Assembly: GCF_910592395.1 (NCBI RefSeq)
Contig: NC_088323.1
Span: 15,177,501-15,241,500, forward strand
Direction of reading: 5' to 3'
Length of the DNA stretch: 64,000 nt
DNA from: Lineus longissimus
Lineage: Eukaryota > Nemertea > Pilidiophora > Heteronemertea > Lineidae
Both the position numbers and the translations under genes were made by a program. Below the pieces are notes generated by a model. That model made no database searches. It saw nothing but the letters and a program-made list of their open reading frames with translations, and was not told where the DNA came from. Shown piece after piece: positions 27,201 through 42,200 of this stretch (positions are counted from its first letter, which is position 1; every line of letters begins with the position of its first letter).

Positions 27201-30200
27201 GTAAAAGTTCATTAACATTTTATTTTTGTAACTTGCAAAAATTTCTAAAATTTTTTTAAAAATTCAACGAAAAAAACAATGTCTAGTAATTTTAATTTTT
27301 GTGAAACAAGATAATGCATGAAATCAACCAAAAACAATACAATACGCCTGCAAAAAATAAAATTGGCAGTCTGCAGTATCAATTTCAAGGAGACAGGGTT
27401 CCCCACAGGCTTTTCTCAATGTCAGCCCTGTCAGGGTGGTACCCTTGATAATCAAGAAGTTTTGCCAGTGCGCAACACAAGGTAGGGTGGCCAGCAATTT
27501 CAGGTAGGGTGGCTGTTACTAGCAACCCTTTACGAAATTCTAGAGCAAGGTAGGGTGGCTCTTCCAAGGTAGGGTGGCTGTTCCAAGGTAGGGTGGGCTG
27601 CCCTGACGGATGGCCTTGTGGAGAACACTGGAACTGCGTGGTTTGGGGCCCAACTGGATGGGGGCAAGCACCGGGATTAGTATCCTTGATACTCAAGAAG
27701 TTTTGCCAGTGCGCAATACAAGGTAGGGTGGCCAGCAATTTAAGGTTGGGTGGCCCTATGAAACCCTTTATTAAATTCTAGAGCAAGGTAGGGTGGCTCT
27801 CCCAAGATAGGGTGGGCTGCCCTGACAATTGGCCTTGTGGAGAACACTGGAACTGCGTGGTTTAGGGCCCAACTGGATGGGGGCAAGCACCGGGATTAGT
27901 ATCCTTGATAATCAAGAAGTTTTGCCAGTGCGCAACACAAGGCAGGGTGGCCAGCAATTTAAGATTGGGTGGCTGTTAGAAACCCTTTACCAAATTCTAG
28001 AGCAAGGTAGGGTGGGACGCCCTGACGAATGGCCTTGTGAAGCACTCTGGCAGCATATGTTACGTGTAGGTCGTCACACAGTTCATTAGAAATACACCGA
28101 GGTTTTGTTAATTCAAAACATCAGGTAACTTGTACAAATGACTAATGAAGGAACACATGTGTTGAGCAAAACATGCTGCACCTTGCAAGAGATCATAGCA
28201 TCACACCCACGCAGTTAAAAAAAGGTTTTTTGCATTAAAATGTTTACAGCTACAGAGACCAGCTACTTCCCTGGCATGACACCAGGCTTCATCCATTCAT
28301 TAGGCCTTTTTATACGAGGACAGTTGGAACCGGCTTCGAGCCAGCTCGAGGCGGGTCAGGATGATTTTTACCGTGTAGAACGAAATCAGAACCGTCTCCA
28401 AGTGACCTGACCCGAGGCGCGTTTGCACTGCAGTCTCGAGTCACTTGAGGCCAGATGAAGCCAGTTCAAGACGCTTAATTCCCCGTGTAGAAGCGATCTG
28501 GCCTCGAGACACTTTGCACACAATACTCATTGTACTATAATTAGGTATTAGATGAATGAAAAGATGAGTCACCTGCACCACCTAACGAGGGGGAAGTGAT
28601 TTAAATGGCCTAAACTGCCGAGGTAGGTCGATTCAATCCGTCTCCGTGGAGACAGCACAAAGCCAGTTACAGGTGATCTGGCTTCAAGTGGCTCGAGGTG
28701 AGGAGGGTTAGATCCCTCCTCGTGTAAAAGCAACTATTGACTGTTCTACCCTCCCTTGAAATCAAGATCAGACCCGCCCTGTGACCATCCGCCTCTACAG
28801 TCTACCGGCCACGGCAGTACAACCATACAGTACAGCATCAATTTGAGTCCTGGAAACTTGAATGACATGGGCCTATTCCCGCAGAGACGAACCAGCCAAC
28901 TCACTGGATGTCAATCACACTTATTCTGGAGCTTTCTCTCAAGAGTTGACCATAGGCACAACCATTTTGGCTTGAACTTGAAACTCTAAAGCAATTAGAA
29001 CCTTTTCAAAATGAGGTGAATGCCCATTAAAAACCTTGTAGGATGTTCTCTGGAAAACAACGACAAGACCCCTCCCTTGAAATTGGCATTCACTTTGTTC
29101 TGAAAGAGTTGTAGGATTTCAACTTCTTGTCTACACCATAGACTTTTCATAGGCCTCGAACCATGGCCTTGTACATTGCGGCAAAGCCGGTTATCGCTTC
29201 CCCTATGTATAAATCACTGACACCACTAGACTGAGATGCCCAGGAACCCGAGAGCGGGAAAGATTAGAGAAGTTTATCCTAAAGTGATAAGACAAGAAGG
29301 AGCGCTCTTCAGGACGGCTGGACCTCTATCGCTGGAGGGAAACCGATCTCCTGCTATGAAACCTTGTGAGATTGGCCATGACTGGTGTATAAATCTACCA
29401 ACAATCAAGAACTTATCACTTCAAAGAATCTGCCAAAAGTAACAACATTTTTTGCGGTCTTTGTGCTAGAGATTTTTCCAAGCAAGATATATTTGTTGCA
29501 ATGTACAGTAGAACCTGCCTTAGCAGACACCTCTCTGTTAAGGACACCCTCTCTATTAAGGACACCCTCTCAAAGGACACTAGTTTTGGTCCCAAATTGG
29601 GTCTTTCCCTTCAACTCAACTTCTCTAATAAGGACACCTCGCTATTAAAGACAGCACTTGTCAGTCTCAAGGGTGACCTCTATAGAGAAGTTCTACTGTA
29701 TTTCAAAACGGCTGCTCGAAGTAACCACATTTTGGGGGGGCTTTTCAAGCAACAGACTTTGTCACAATGTACATGCATCACTTGAAAGAGAGATTTCACG
29801 ACCTGAAAAAGCCTTATTTGAACTCTTGAAATCAAAACTTATTTTAAACTCCCTCATTTTATTAGTTTGTTTCTTATGTGTCTTCAGCTCCTCTCCATGT
29901 AAGCATATATTTTTCTTTGGCAAACCGATACCTGAGCCACCGTGATTGACAAGGATGAAAAAATATTGACACTTTTTCTTGCAAAAACCTATTGGAAAAT
30001 TTGAAATTTGAAAACTCAGATTTTAGTATGTGTTCCATTACCCATATGTGACCAGTCACAGCAAAACCAGGCGCATGTCGCTCTCAGCTTGGCAGGTTGA
30101 GACGGACTGTTTGTTCATTTCACTATTGTCTGCCTTTAGTGAAATATGAGCACATCAATTTCTACTATTATCTCCTGGTGTCATTCAGGCTCATCTCTTG

Positions 30201-33200
30201 TGCGACAAGTGCCTATTTTCGCTGTGACGGGTCACACATTGATCAACCTCCCGCGAGAAAATGACATTGCGATTGTACGGCACTTCGGTGTGGGGAGAAA
30301 TTATGGCGTCATTCTGACTAGCCACATTTGAGCTCAAAACAAAACCATTCGAACGTATGGACTCTGTATGAGTCTGCATCCCCAGCCGTTTTTAAACCTG
30401 TTAAACCTGAGATCCGATGACTAGGACAAAAACACGTCCGACAAATGATTTTTCTGCTGACAGTCTTATTTTGATAGAAAATATAACCTGCTCTCAACGC
30501 ACAGTGGCAAACTTTGGTCTATTGTATTCATCAAATACGCAAAAAAAGCCATTTAATACTACATATTTTATGGGGCCTCTCAGATAGGAGTATAATACAT
30601 AGGACAGGTCAATGTAAATGTTCATGTAGGTACAGTGGAACCTCCTTTAGCAGACACCTATCTATTACGGACAACCTCTCTATTAAGGACACAAGGTTTG
30701 GTCCCAAAGTGGTAGTTTCCATTCAATTTGACCTCTCTAATCAGGACACCTCTCTATTAAGGACAGCACTTGTCAGTCCGGAGGTTGTCCTTGATAGAGA
30801 AGTTTTATTGTGTATTGTAGTTAAGAGTAGAATTGTCAGTTTTTTTATGAAAGAAATGCAGAGCATGTAGGCCTAGTATTTATTTTTAAATTCTGTACAA
30901 AATATTTAGTCACATGACCATAGTCAAAATGTGTCATTGGACCAAAGTGCTCTGCAGATGGAAATTTTTGTTGACCTATGCGATAATTATCACGCTTCAT
31001 AAATTCTTTCCTTCACAATGGTCATTCCACATTTATACAACAGGAGTCATCACTGGACTGCGACTTGCAACGAATATTGAAGCCAGCAATGTACCCGCAG
31101 ACAAGTGATCCTGTTATCATTTATCACAGTGATAACTATCGCATATCACCTGCAGCCAAAAGTCCCGTATTTCAAGAAAACCGCTAACCAGGAAGACAAA
31201 TCACATGATTCACAACCAAGATGAAAATGTCTGGACAAAATGCTACAGGCTAACCGATAAGGTCCAAACTAATGCAGTGATGAGATAGTAGTACACCCCT
31301 CCTCCGCACTGATACAGATACTGTATCAATTCGTGATGAATGGCTCCTCATAAAAAATTAGTCAGCCTACCATGCAGGTGGGCAAATATTATGAGAGAGT
31401 ATCATTAGCAGGATATGAATGGAAGAATAAATACATAAATAACCAATATTTTACCCTGCTTCACATGCTCAATGAAACCTTCCCAGTACTGTTAACCGAC
31501 AAATCTTCGTGCTTCATTTTATCATTCCCGAGCCCCCCAAAAAATATGTAAAATTAAAAATATCAAGTTTCACTTTGACGAATTCGAAAACATTTTCACA
31601 TTTTAATATCAATCAAAAGATATTTTCATCATGGTTGTATTTGTGAAAACACTGAAAATAAAATGAATTTACGGCTTTAGGTGACTTGATGCAGGCTCGT
31701 GAGTACAAACAACCAAGCTATCTAGCCAAGACCAAACTGTGTCCAGGCATTTAGTCACCAGGTCAACATACACACGAAACAGTTGGATGTAGCCCTACAG
31801 TCTCGGTGAGAGGGGCAAGGGGTTGTAACTGTTGGATGGAGCCCTGCAGTCTCGCTGAGAAGGGGCCCACTGCAAGGGGTTGTAACTGTTGGATGGAGCC
31901 CTACAGTCGCGGTGAGAAGGGGCCCACTGCAAGGGGTTGTAACTGTTGGATGGAGCCCTGCAGTCTCGGTGAGAAGGGGCCCACTGCAAGGGGTTGTAAC
32001 TGTTGGATGGAGCCCTACAGTCTCATTGAGAAAAGGGCCCACTGCAAGGGGTTGTAACAGTTGGATGGAGCCCTACAGTCTCGGTGAGAGGGGGCCCACT
32101 GCAAGGGGTTGTAACTGTTGGATGGAGCCCTACAGTCACGGTGAGAAGGGGCCCACTGCAAGGGGTTGTAACAGTTGGATGGAGCCCTACAGTCTCGGTG
32201 AGAAGGGGCCCACTGCAAGGGGTTGTAACAGTTGGATGGAGCCCTACAGTCTCGGTGAGAGGGGGCCCACTGCAAGGGGTTGTAACTGTTGGATGGAGCC
32301 CTACAGTCTCGGTGAGAAGGGGCCCACTGCAAGGGGTTGTGACTGTTGGATGGAGCCCTACAGTCTCAGTGAGAAGGGGCCCACGGCAAGGGGCTGTAAC
32401 TGTTGGATGGAGCCCTACAGTCTCGGTGAGAGGGGGCCCACTGCAAGGGGTTGTAACTGTTGGATGGAGCCCTACAGTCTCGGTGAGAAGGGGCCCACTG
32501 CAAGGGGTTATTTGAGGGCTGCCTTCCGGCCACGTAGTGTGAATTCACAACACAAGACGAAACTCTCAATGTTACACACAAGCCAGGAACTCAAATAATC
32601 CCAGCATGCCCCAAGAATTGATACAAGATATTTATGGCATTCCAGAAGTGCTTTTTGTAAACGTTTCTACAAGACTGCAGCAAGAACACGAACAGAATGT
32701 CAAAACAGACCTTTTTATGCAGCCAATAATACACCTGAACAGCTCATGAAAGCCAGATCCGGAATGGAAGTCACGTCTACATTTCTTTCAGACAGGTTAT
32801 CTCCTCCTGACCTATCTGCGGATGCCAAGACTGACAAATGCCATCTTCATTCGCTTTAAAGGGGTACGCCGTTCGAAATTACTGGTGGTGCAGGAAAATA
32901 GAAATGCAGTTAATACACAATGCCGTAGTGGAGTTATTATGCATGCAAATTTGCCAAAACTTGGTATTCTTATATCTGTCTACACAATGGCAATGCTGAA
33001 ACTTATATCTAAGTGCCAGTTTACGCAATCGCAAACTTTCAAATACAATTTCATATTTCAAATTTTTAACCAACTCTGGACCATTCATTTTACAGTGGAA
33101 CCTCCCTTAGCGGACACCTCTCTATTAAGGGCACTAGGTTTGGTCCCAAATTGGCTGTCTCCAGTCAATTTGACCTCTCTAATCAGGACACCTCTCTATT

Positions 33201-36200
33201 ATGGACAGCACTTGTCAGTCCTGAGGGTGTCCTTAATTAGAGAGGTTCTACTGTACAGTACATTTGTAAACAAAGGAACAAATATATCTTGTTCATCTGC
33301 TCTTCTAGAAAAATGAACAATGACAACCTACCCCCTCGAATGATGATGATCATCTAGGATGGATTCCTCTACTCCAGACACAAGCAAGCCAACCAACCTC
33401 GGCCGGGGTCACCAGAGTCAACACCGACCCAGGGGGACAACCAATTAGGATGGATTCCTCTACTCCAGACACAAGCAAGCCAACCAACCTCGGCCGGGGT
33501 CACCAGAGTCAACACCGACCCAGGGGGACAACCAATTAGGATGGATTCCTCTACTCCAGACACAAGCAAGCCAACCAACCTCGGCCGGGGTCACCGGAGT
33601 CAACGCCGACCCAGGGGGACAACCAATTAGGATGAATTCCTCCACTCCAGACACAAGCAAGCCAACCAACCTCGGCTGGGGTCACCTGAGTCAACGCCGA
33701 CCCAGGGGGGACAACCAATTAGGATGGATTCCTCCACTCCAGACACAAGCAAGCCAACCAACCTCGGCTGGGGTCACCTGAGTCAACGCCGACCCAGGGG
33801 GGACAACCAATTAGGATGGATTCCTCCACTCCAGACACAAGCAAGCCAACCAACCTCGGCCGGGGTCACCGGAGTCAACGCCGACCCAGGGGGGACAACC
33901 AATTAGGATGAATTCCTCCACTCCAGACACAAGCAAGCCAACCAACCTCGGCCGGGGTCACCGGAGTCAACGCCGACCCAGGAGGACAACCAATTAGGAT
34001 GGATTCCTCCACTCCAGACACAAGCAAGCCAACCAACCTCGGCCGGGGTCACCGGAGTCAACGCCGACCCAGGGGGGACAACCAATTAGGATGGATTCCT
34101 CCACTCCAGACACAAGCAAGCCAACCAACCTCGGCTGGGGTCACCGGAGTCAACGCCGACCCAGGGGGGACAACCAATTAGGATGGATTCCTCCACTCCA
34201 GACACAAGCAAGCCAACCAACCTCGGCCGGGGTCACCGGAGTCAACGCCGACCCAGGGGGACAACCAATTAGGATGGATTCCTCCACTCCAGACACAAGC
34301 AAGCCAACCAACCTCGGCCGGGGTCACCGGAGTCAACGCCGACCCAGGGGGACAACCAATTAGGATGGATTCCTCCACTCCAGACACAAGCAAGCCAACC
34401 AACCTCGGCCGGGGTCACCAGAGTCAACGCCGACCCAGGGGGACAACCAATTAGGATGGATTCCTCCACTCCAGACACAAGCAAGCCAACCAACCTCGGC
34501 CGGGGTCACCAGAGTCAACGCCGACCCAGGGGGACAACCAATTAGGATGGATTCCTCCACTCCAGACACAAGCAAGCCAACCAACCTCGGCCGGGGTCAC
34601 CGGAGTCAACGCCGACCCAGGGGGACAACCAATGTGATGAACCAATATGACAATAATTCACAATTTGAAAAGCATGATCAGCCTCGTGTTTAAGAATCAC
34701 TTGGGCAACCAATTTTGAGCCATATTTGGAAATGAGAAAGAAGAATTGAGCACGAAGGCCATTTTTGAGGGCACCGACTCCCATGGCAGCAGTGGCCGGG
34801 GTTAAATTCTAGCCCTGCATGACTCAACTCCATATTAGTCCTCATTGAGATCGAATCAAGAAAGCCTCTGTTCTGACATTCCACGTAGGAAATATCACCA
34901 ACACCTGGCCCGAGAAAGATAAATATTTTCCAAATATCTTGTTCATATCAATCCCGGGCACTTGAGCTCGCTTTCGGAGAAATATCTGGCATCAGGCATG
35001 AGGTACGAAGATTACAGTCACCTATTCTGGTAATACGGCATGAACTACTGTTCTGTTCAAAAGTAAGCATGCTTTCTACGCATTGCACCTTATGGGCACT
35101 TAAAGTGTGCATTCGGAGAAATCCCTGTGACCAGGCATGAGCTTTGGGGACTTCAGCCATCCATAAACTATAATTGGCCATGAAGTACTGTACTATCCAA
35201 AAGTAACCTAGCTTTCCACCTGCAACACCACTGTGTATAAGCGTACAGTGTACACATTCCGGAAGAAAAGTCCATGGACCATATTCTTTGTTATGTAGGA
35301 AGCAATGTCAATACTACTCCGGCACCTTTTTGTATGGGCTATACATCAGTGACAAGGAATGTGACCATTGAACTGCTCTTCCTGTCTGTATAGCACTGTG
35401 TGCGTACAGTGCTATACATGCTGGAAGAAAAGTCCATTGCCTATATTCTTTTTTATGCAGGGAGCAATGTATCTCATACTACTCCGGCACCTTTTTGTAT
35501 GGGCTATACATCAGTGGCCTAATGCTCTCATTTCCCCCTAAATGACAAGGAATGTGACCATTGAACTGCTCTTCCTGTCTGTATAGCACTGTGTGCGTAC
35601 AGTGCTATACATGCTGGAAGAAAAGTCCATTGCCTATATTCTTTTTTATACAGGGAGCAATGTATCTCATACTACTCTGGCATATTTTTGTATGGGCTAT
35701 ACATCAGTGGCCTAATGCTCTCATTTCCCCCTAAATGACAAGGAATGTGACCATTGAAATGCTCTTCCTGTCTGTATAGCACTGTGTGCGTACAGTGCTA
35801 TACATGCTGGAAGAAAAGTTCATTGCCTATATTCTTTTTTATGCAGGGAGCAATGTATCTCATACTACTCTGGCATATTTTTGTATGGGCTATACATCAG
35901 TGGCCTAATGCTCTCATTTCCCCCTAAATAACAAGGAATGTGAAGATAACAGTGTTCTTCCTGTCTGTATAGCACTGTATGCTTGTGACTTGCTTATCAA
36001 GAGTCAACACTACACATTCAAGAAATTCATCTGAAGCTCCTTCGGCCAGTTTTAAAGGGAGACTATAGGCAGGAGCAGAGGGGCTAATTTGGCCATCTTC
36101 AGGTGATTAATATACACAGTAAGGGCCCTGGGTCATGTAAGATTCAGCAGTAAATATATTCCTCATACAAGCATGAATCATTTCGACGTACTGTGAGAGA

Positions 36201-39200
36201 CCCCTATTGGCGCCTTCGTGTAACTTATCTTGCCTGCCTAGCTGCTGCCTATATTGTCCCTTTAAGAGACATACATGGCATAGGCCTGGTTCTGTCACAT
36301 AGCAATAAAAAGAAAATCGAAGGCAAAGAAGAAGAAGATCTGAGAATCTATCATAAACATCCTGGTTGTGATTTTCAGAGGCGGATCAGATAAGAGTTAA
36401 GGACTCAAGTCAATTTCGCGATTGGTGTCCTTTTTTTAACTTCCTCAGACTCAGACATCGTAGCTCACCTATGCATGAATCATATGCATAGCCCCAGGAG
36501 CTACTCACGATCTGGCATAGTACTAGCAGTAGCATGCAGCATGTAGCATGTAGCAGTTGCGGAAATCTGCAGACACCGATCCCTTTTTTAAATTCATTGA
36601 TGCGGTAGCTAAGAGATGTAGTTTTTGCCATTCCACACTAAACTAAAGATTCCTGAGGCGAAGACTATTTACGAAACCGGTAGTAAGATCGAGTGAGCTC
36701 TGAGTTGAAAGTGAATTTCATACCATCAATACAATGGCCATTGCGTACCACAGTTGGTATCAAAGCAACAATGCATCATCAAGTAATACGTGAGTTTCTG
36801 AATGGAGCGCTATTGCAGGCCCTATTGTCCACATGTTCATCAGGCCGGGTCTAGCTTACTGATCTGTGCTGTACTCATAAACAGAAGAGAGTGAGTTTCT
36901 GAATAGAACCCTATTGCTAGCCCTATTGTCCACATGTTCATCAGGCTGAGTCTAGCTTACTGATCTGTGCTGTACTCATAAACAGAAGAGAGTGAGTTTC
37001 TGAATGGAGCCCTATTGCAAGCCCTATTGTCCACATGTCCATCAGGCTGAGTCCAGCTCACTGATCTGTGCTGTACTCATAAACAGAAGAGAGTGAGTTT
37101 CTGAATGGAGCCCTATTGCTGGCCCTATTGTCCACGTGTTCATCAGGTCGAGTCCAGCTTACTGATCTGTGCTGTACTCATAAACAGAAGAGAGTGAGTT
37201 TCTGAATGGAGCCCTATTGCTGGCCCTATTGTCCACATGTTCATCAGGCTGAGTCTAGCTTACTGATATGTGCTGTACACATGAACAGAAGAGAGTAAGT
37301 TTCTGAATGGAGCCCTATTGCTGGCCCTATTGTCCACATGTCCATCAGGCTGAGTCCAGCTTACTGATCTGTGCTGTACTCGTAAACAGAAGAGAGTGAG
37401 TTTCTGAATGGAGCCCTATTGCAGGCCCTATTGTCCACATGTTCATCAGGCCGAGTCTAGCTTACTGATCTGTGCTGTACTCATAAACAGAAGAGAGTGA
37501 GTTTCTGAATGGAGCCCTATTGCAGGCCCTATTGTCCACATGTTCATCAGGTCAGTCCAGCTTACTGATCTGTGCTGTACTCGTAAACAGAAGAGAGTGA
37601 GTTTCTGAATGGAGCCCTATTGCTGGCCCTATTGTCCACATGTTCATCAGGCTGAGTCTAGCTTACTGATCTGTGCTGTACTCATAAACAGAAGAGAGTA
37701 AGTTTCTGAATGGAGCCCTATTGCTGGCCCTATTGTCCACATGTCCATCAGGGCGAATCTGGATAATTGAATCTGGATAATTGATCTGCGCTAGACTATA
37801 TAAACAGGAAATGAGGATGTGTATTTTCACCGCCCGAGAAAATGTAGAAAGTTGGCTAAAACACTGGTTGTGCGAAAACCCCTTTAAACACCATATTATG
37901 GTTTTTAGACCCCAGGGCTAAAAGGGCCTTAATTAAACAGATCATGGTTGGCAGCCCTCAGGGCCTGCATATTTATAAAATGTTCTTACCTCGTGTAGAA
38001 AAAAACGGACAGAATGAATTAGTATAAATTACTCCGGAATGATTGATTTTGGGATTTAGGGCTAGCGTACATTGTATACAATACATGTCGTCTGGACAGA
38101 AAGGGATCCCCGCTAGCCTAAAGCAGGGCCTATGCTCAAGTCACTTTGTCGAAGAAAGACCGCCTGGTGTTTGCCCAGCAGGAAACGAGTGTTTTTTATA
38201 CTAAACTAACAAATTTTGACACAATGAGTAGCCTATTTAGCAGTGTCTGTCACTCTGAAAGTCTGTTCAAAGGCCTATGAACCACAGGCTAATGGGGAAA
38301 TTTGCTACTCGAATCCACAAGGATCGCCTTTGATTCGTCACCCAAAGTGTGCAGGGGCCCAGCGACTCAAAGTGCTTTGCTAAGGTCTCAAATTTGTTGC
38401 CCTTGTGTCCCTTACTTTAAATCAAAGACTCGACTTTGACGCACGCGTGTGGCTTGCTTCGAAAACTCAACTTTGACGCCTTGCTTTTGAAGACTAGACT
38501 TTCACGCATCTGTGCGCCTTGCTATAAAGACTCAACTTTGACGCATGCGTGTGCCTTGCTTCAAAGACTCAACTTTGACGCACCTGTCCGCCTTGCTTTT
38601 GATGACTAAACTTTGACGCATGTGTGTACCTTGCTTTCAAGACTTGACTTTGATGCATGTGTGTGCCTTGCTTTCAAGACTTGACTTTGATGCATGTGTG
38701 TGCCTTGCTTTCAAGACTTGACTTTGATGCATGTGTGTGCCTTGCTTTCAAGACTTGACTTTGATGCATGTGTGTGCCTTGCTTTCAAGACTCGACTTTG
38801 ATGCATGTGTGTGCCTTGCTTTCAAGACTTGACTTTGACACATGTGTGTGCCTTGCTTTCAAGACTTGACTTTGATGCATGTGTGTGGCTTGCTTTCAAG
38901 ACTTGACTTTGATGCATGTGTGTGCCTTGCTTTCAAGACTCGACTTTGATGCAAGTGTGTGCCTTGCTTTCAAGACTTGACTTTGACGCATGCGTGTGGC
39001 TTGCTTCAAAGACTCGACTTTGACGCAATTATACCAAATTATAAACTAACCGCGTAGGCATTTAAAGACCTGACTCCGTTTCCTTTGTGTGCCTTGCTTT
39101 AAAAGGGTTAAAAGTATATTTCTCCTCCACCTGTACCCATTTGATTTCATAATGAAGCTTTGATGATTTGCGAGTCTCAGATTCACCAGTCAAGCCAACA

Positions 39201-42200
39201 CTACCTGCCTTAAGATGTTACACCTGTAAAAGCTCGCTGGCTAATTTCACATCATGTTATTCTACCTTGCCATACTGATCGAATCTGAATGGTACAACAG
39301 GACTAATTGGCCATAATTTGTTTTCTAAGTACTATACTTATTCTAAAGCTAAATAGAAGCATGGTATCACTATTCATTTCATACAAGCCAGCACAGTACA
39401 GTACAACCTCCCTTCATGGACACCTCTCTAAAAAGAGCCTCTCTAATAAATGACACTAAGTTTGGTCCAAAATTGGTTATTTTCATTCAAATTGACCTCT
39501 CTAATCAGGACACCTCCCTATCAAGGACACTTGCCTGTCACAAGGGTGTCCTTAATAGACGGCTACACAAATAGGTCATCACCCCCTCCTCTCAAACTGA
39601 GCAGTCACACTAGCAGGATCATCGACCCCCCCTCAGGTCTCATCCCTGAAAGGGTCTCATCCCTGAAAGGGATGCCGTCCCACAGGATCTAATGCTCCAA
39701 CAGGTCGCACAGGCTCAGTGTATGCCCGATCAAGGCCCAGCGTTGATGATTACCTTGATCACCGCTGGGTCGTTATGGCCTTTGCTCTCAGAGGACCGAA
39801 GGGCTCACATACAATACAATACAATCCATGATTTGTAGTGCGCCCTTCCAGGTTGCCCTGCTCAAACCGCAAGAAAAACACCTACATGAAAAATAGCCAG
39901 GACTTTAGGGCGGACTTGAATTGCATCAGATCAGTGATTGATCTGATGGGGGCTGGGAGTTGGTTCCAGAGTTTGGGACCTGCAACAGATCTGAGCTTCT
40001 GTCACCATACCGAGATTTTGTTCGAGGGACATAAGAAGTTGTAACCACTTCAGCCTGAGAGGTTTTCCATAGCGGAATTATTTTCCTCCGGCTTTCTTTG
40101 GCATCATTTGCAGCAAAGATGTAAACACCAGCATATACCAGCATCGAGTCATGATGTCAGGAATCCAGTGTCCGGTTGTTAGAAAGCATGTTAGCTCATG
40201 CTGACATGTTGTTACATGCGCAGTGATGAACATGAAACAACATGTCAATATGATGTTACAAGCTAGCGTGCTTTCTAACAACCAGGCCCGGTCGTTTGAT
40301 CTAACGGGCAGTATGGAAGGACACACAGAAATATTGGTGAGGTGCATTTAACAGTAACCAAGCTTCTCTGGTCACCCCAGTTTTCCTTTTGAGTCAAAAA
40401 TCGCCCAATATCGTTAAAAGAGCTATTGAGTCGACACTCAGCTCTCAACTCAATATTTTAAAGTCAGAAGACCTCCTGAACTTGTACAGTGGAACCTCCC
40501 TCAGTGGACACCTCTCTATTAAGGACAACCACTATATCAAGGACACTACTTTTGGCCCCAACTTGGTTGTTTCCATTCAATTTGACCTCTCTAATCAGGA
40601 CGCCTCTCTATTAAGGACAACCTCTCTATTAAGGACACTAGTTTTGGCCCCAACTTGGTTGTTTCCATTCAATTTGACCTCTCTAATCAGGACGCCTCTC
40701 TATTAAGGACAACCTCTCTATTAAGGACACTAGTTTTGGCCCCAAATTGGTTGTTTCCATTCAATTTGACCTCTCTAATCAAGGAGCCTCATGGCCTAGT
40801 GGTTAACACTGCTGGCCACCACGCAATAGGGCCCGGGTTCGATCCCGGGAGAACCCAGGATCGTATGTCTGGATGAACCGGCGTGGCTTTCAAGGAACTA
40901 CAATTCCTGGCTCTTCACAGTCCTTCGAATGAGACTCAAAACCGAGGTTCCTTGTACCTGGTGTCTATGCCAGGGCAAGCTAAGACCCCACCAAGTGAGA
41001 AACATGAGTAGCTTGCGTGGACTCTATCTCTCTCGCCAAAGTCGGACCACTAGGCCAATAAACCCAATTGGTGCCTAACCGTAGTGGCACGCAGGATACG
41101 CTCATCCCGCCTTGGAGGAGGATTACTCCTAGGAGAATGACCCCTCCAAGTGCAGAGCGAACGCTGAAGAAGAAGAAGAAGACCTCTCTAATCAGAACAC
41201 CTCTCTATTTATCAATTCATCGCAAAAGTCAACCGAATTTATATTTCAACTTCTGGAGGGAGACTGGACCTTTCTTTCACAGAACGGTTAGAACATTTCC
41301 GTCAGCTCTCACACAGTTTTATTTGATAGATGTATCCTGTTGGAGGGGAACTGTAGCCATGATTCAGACATGCTAACCCTCAGATCAGACAGGTACAGAG
41401 CTAATACTGAAGTCTGTGTTATACCAGACATTACCATTGATTCTGTCATGAGAAGTTATTTACTACCAATGTAGCAAGTAACATGTCTTAAGTGAAGCTT
41501 GTAGATAAAGTAGAACCTCTCTATCAAGGACACCGACGAGACTGTAGTAAAAACTACTGTCCTTAATTGAGAGGTGTCCCGATTACAGAGGTACATTTGA
41601 ATGAATTTGGGACAAAATCTGTCGTCCTTTAGAGAGGGTTTCGATTCATAAGACACCTCATATTCGACCTTTCAAACTTGAAAACACTAAATTTTGTTTT
41701 TAATTTACTACGGCCAAATTCCATGTTTTGAAATGGCAAATTCCGATTTTAGGAGGCCTTATGATATTGCGTAGGAATGAATATATCAACAGTAGATCAA
41801 TTATACTAGATCAATCAAGAAAACAAAATTGTGAATTTTTTTAATCACATTTACATGGATCACTCAACGATAATCTCACCTCCAGGATTTCAATCTGAAT
41901 CCAAAGACTTGGAAGTCATATAGTGCAAGGTCATGAATCCTGCCTGACACCACTATCACCCCTATTGGCAAACATTGCATCAGGGCACAAATAGTCACTG
42001 TTCATTTATTTACTTGGCAAATAAATTGTAGTTTATTTCCATACACTTCCTCTTCTTAAGAAAGAAACACAATGGGTGATATGAATAAAGACTAGCAAAT
42101 GCTTTTATCTAAAACTCCATGTACATTTACACTAGGCCTTTCTGTACAAAACTGAAGTAAAAGCATTTGCTAGTCTTTATTCATATCACCCATTATGTGG

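Noticed and set aside
31755-32598. Repetitive ORFs ([19 protein letters not shown])
   Set aside because: 57-bp minisatellite with period divisible by three. No start context, splice sites or conservation.
33369-34784. Ladder of 60-90-codon ORFs spaced 91 bp
   Set aside because: Shadow of the 91-bp tandem array.
40782-40870. Stand-alone tRNA gene
   Set aside because: A and B boxes are present, but the anticodon arm does not fold cleanly and the sequence continues into a SINE body with target duplication.
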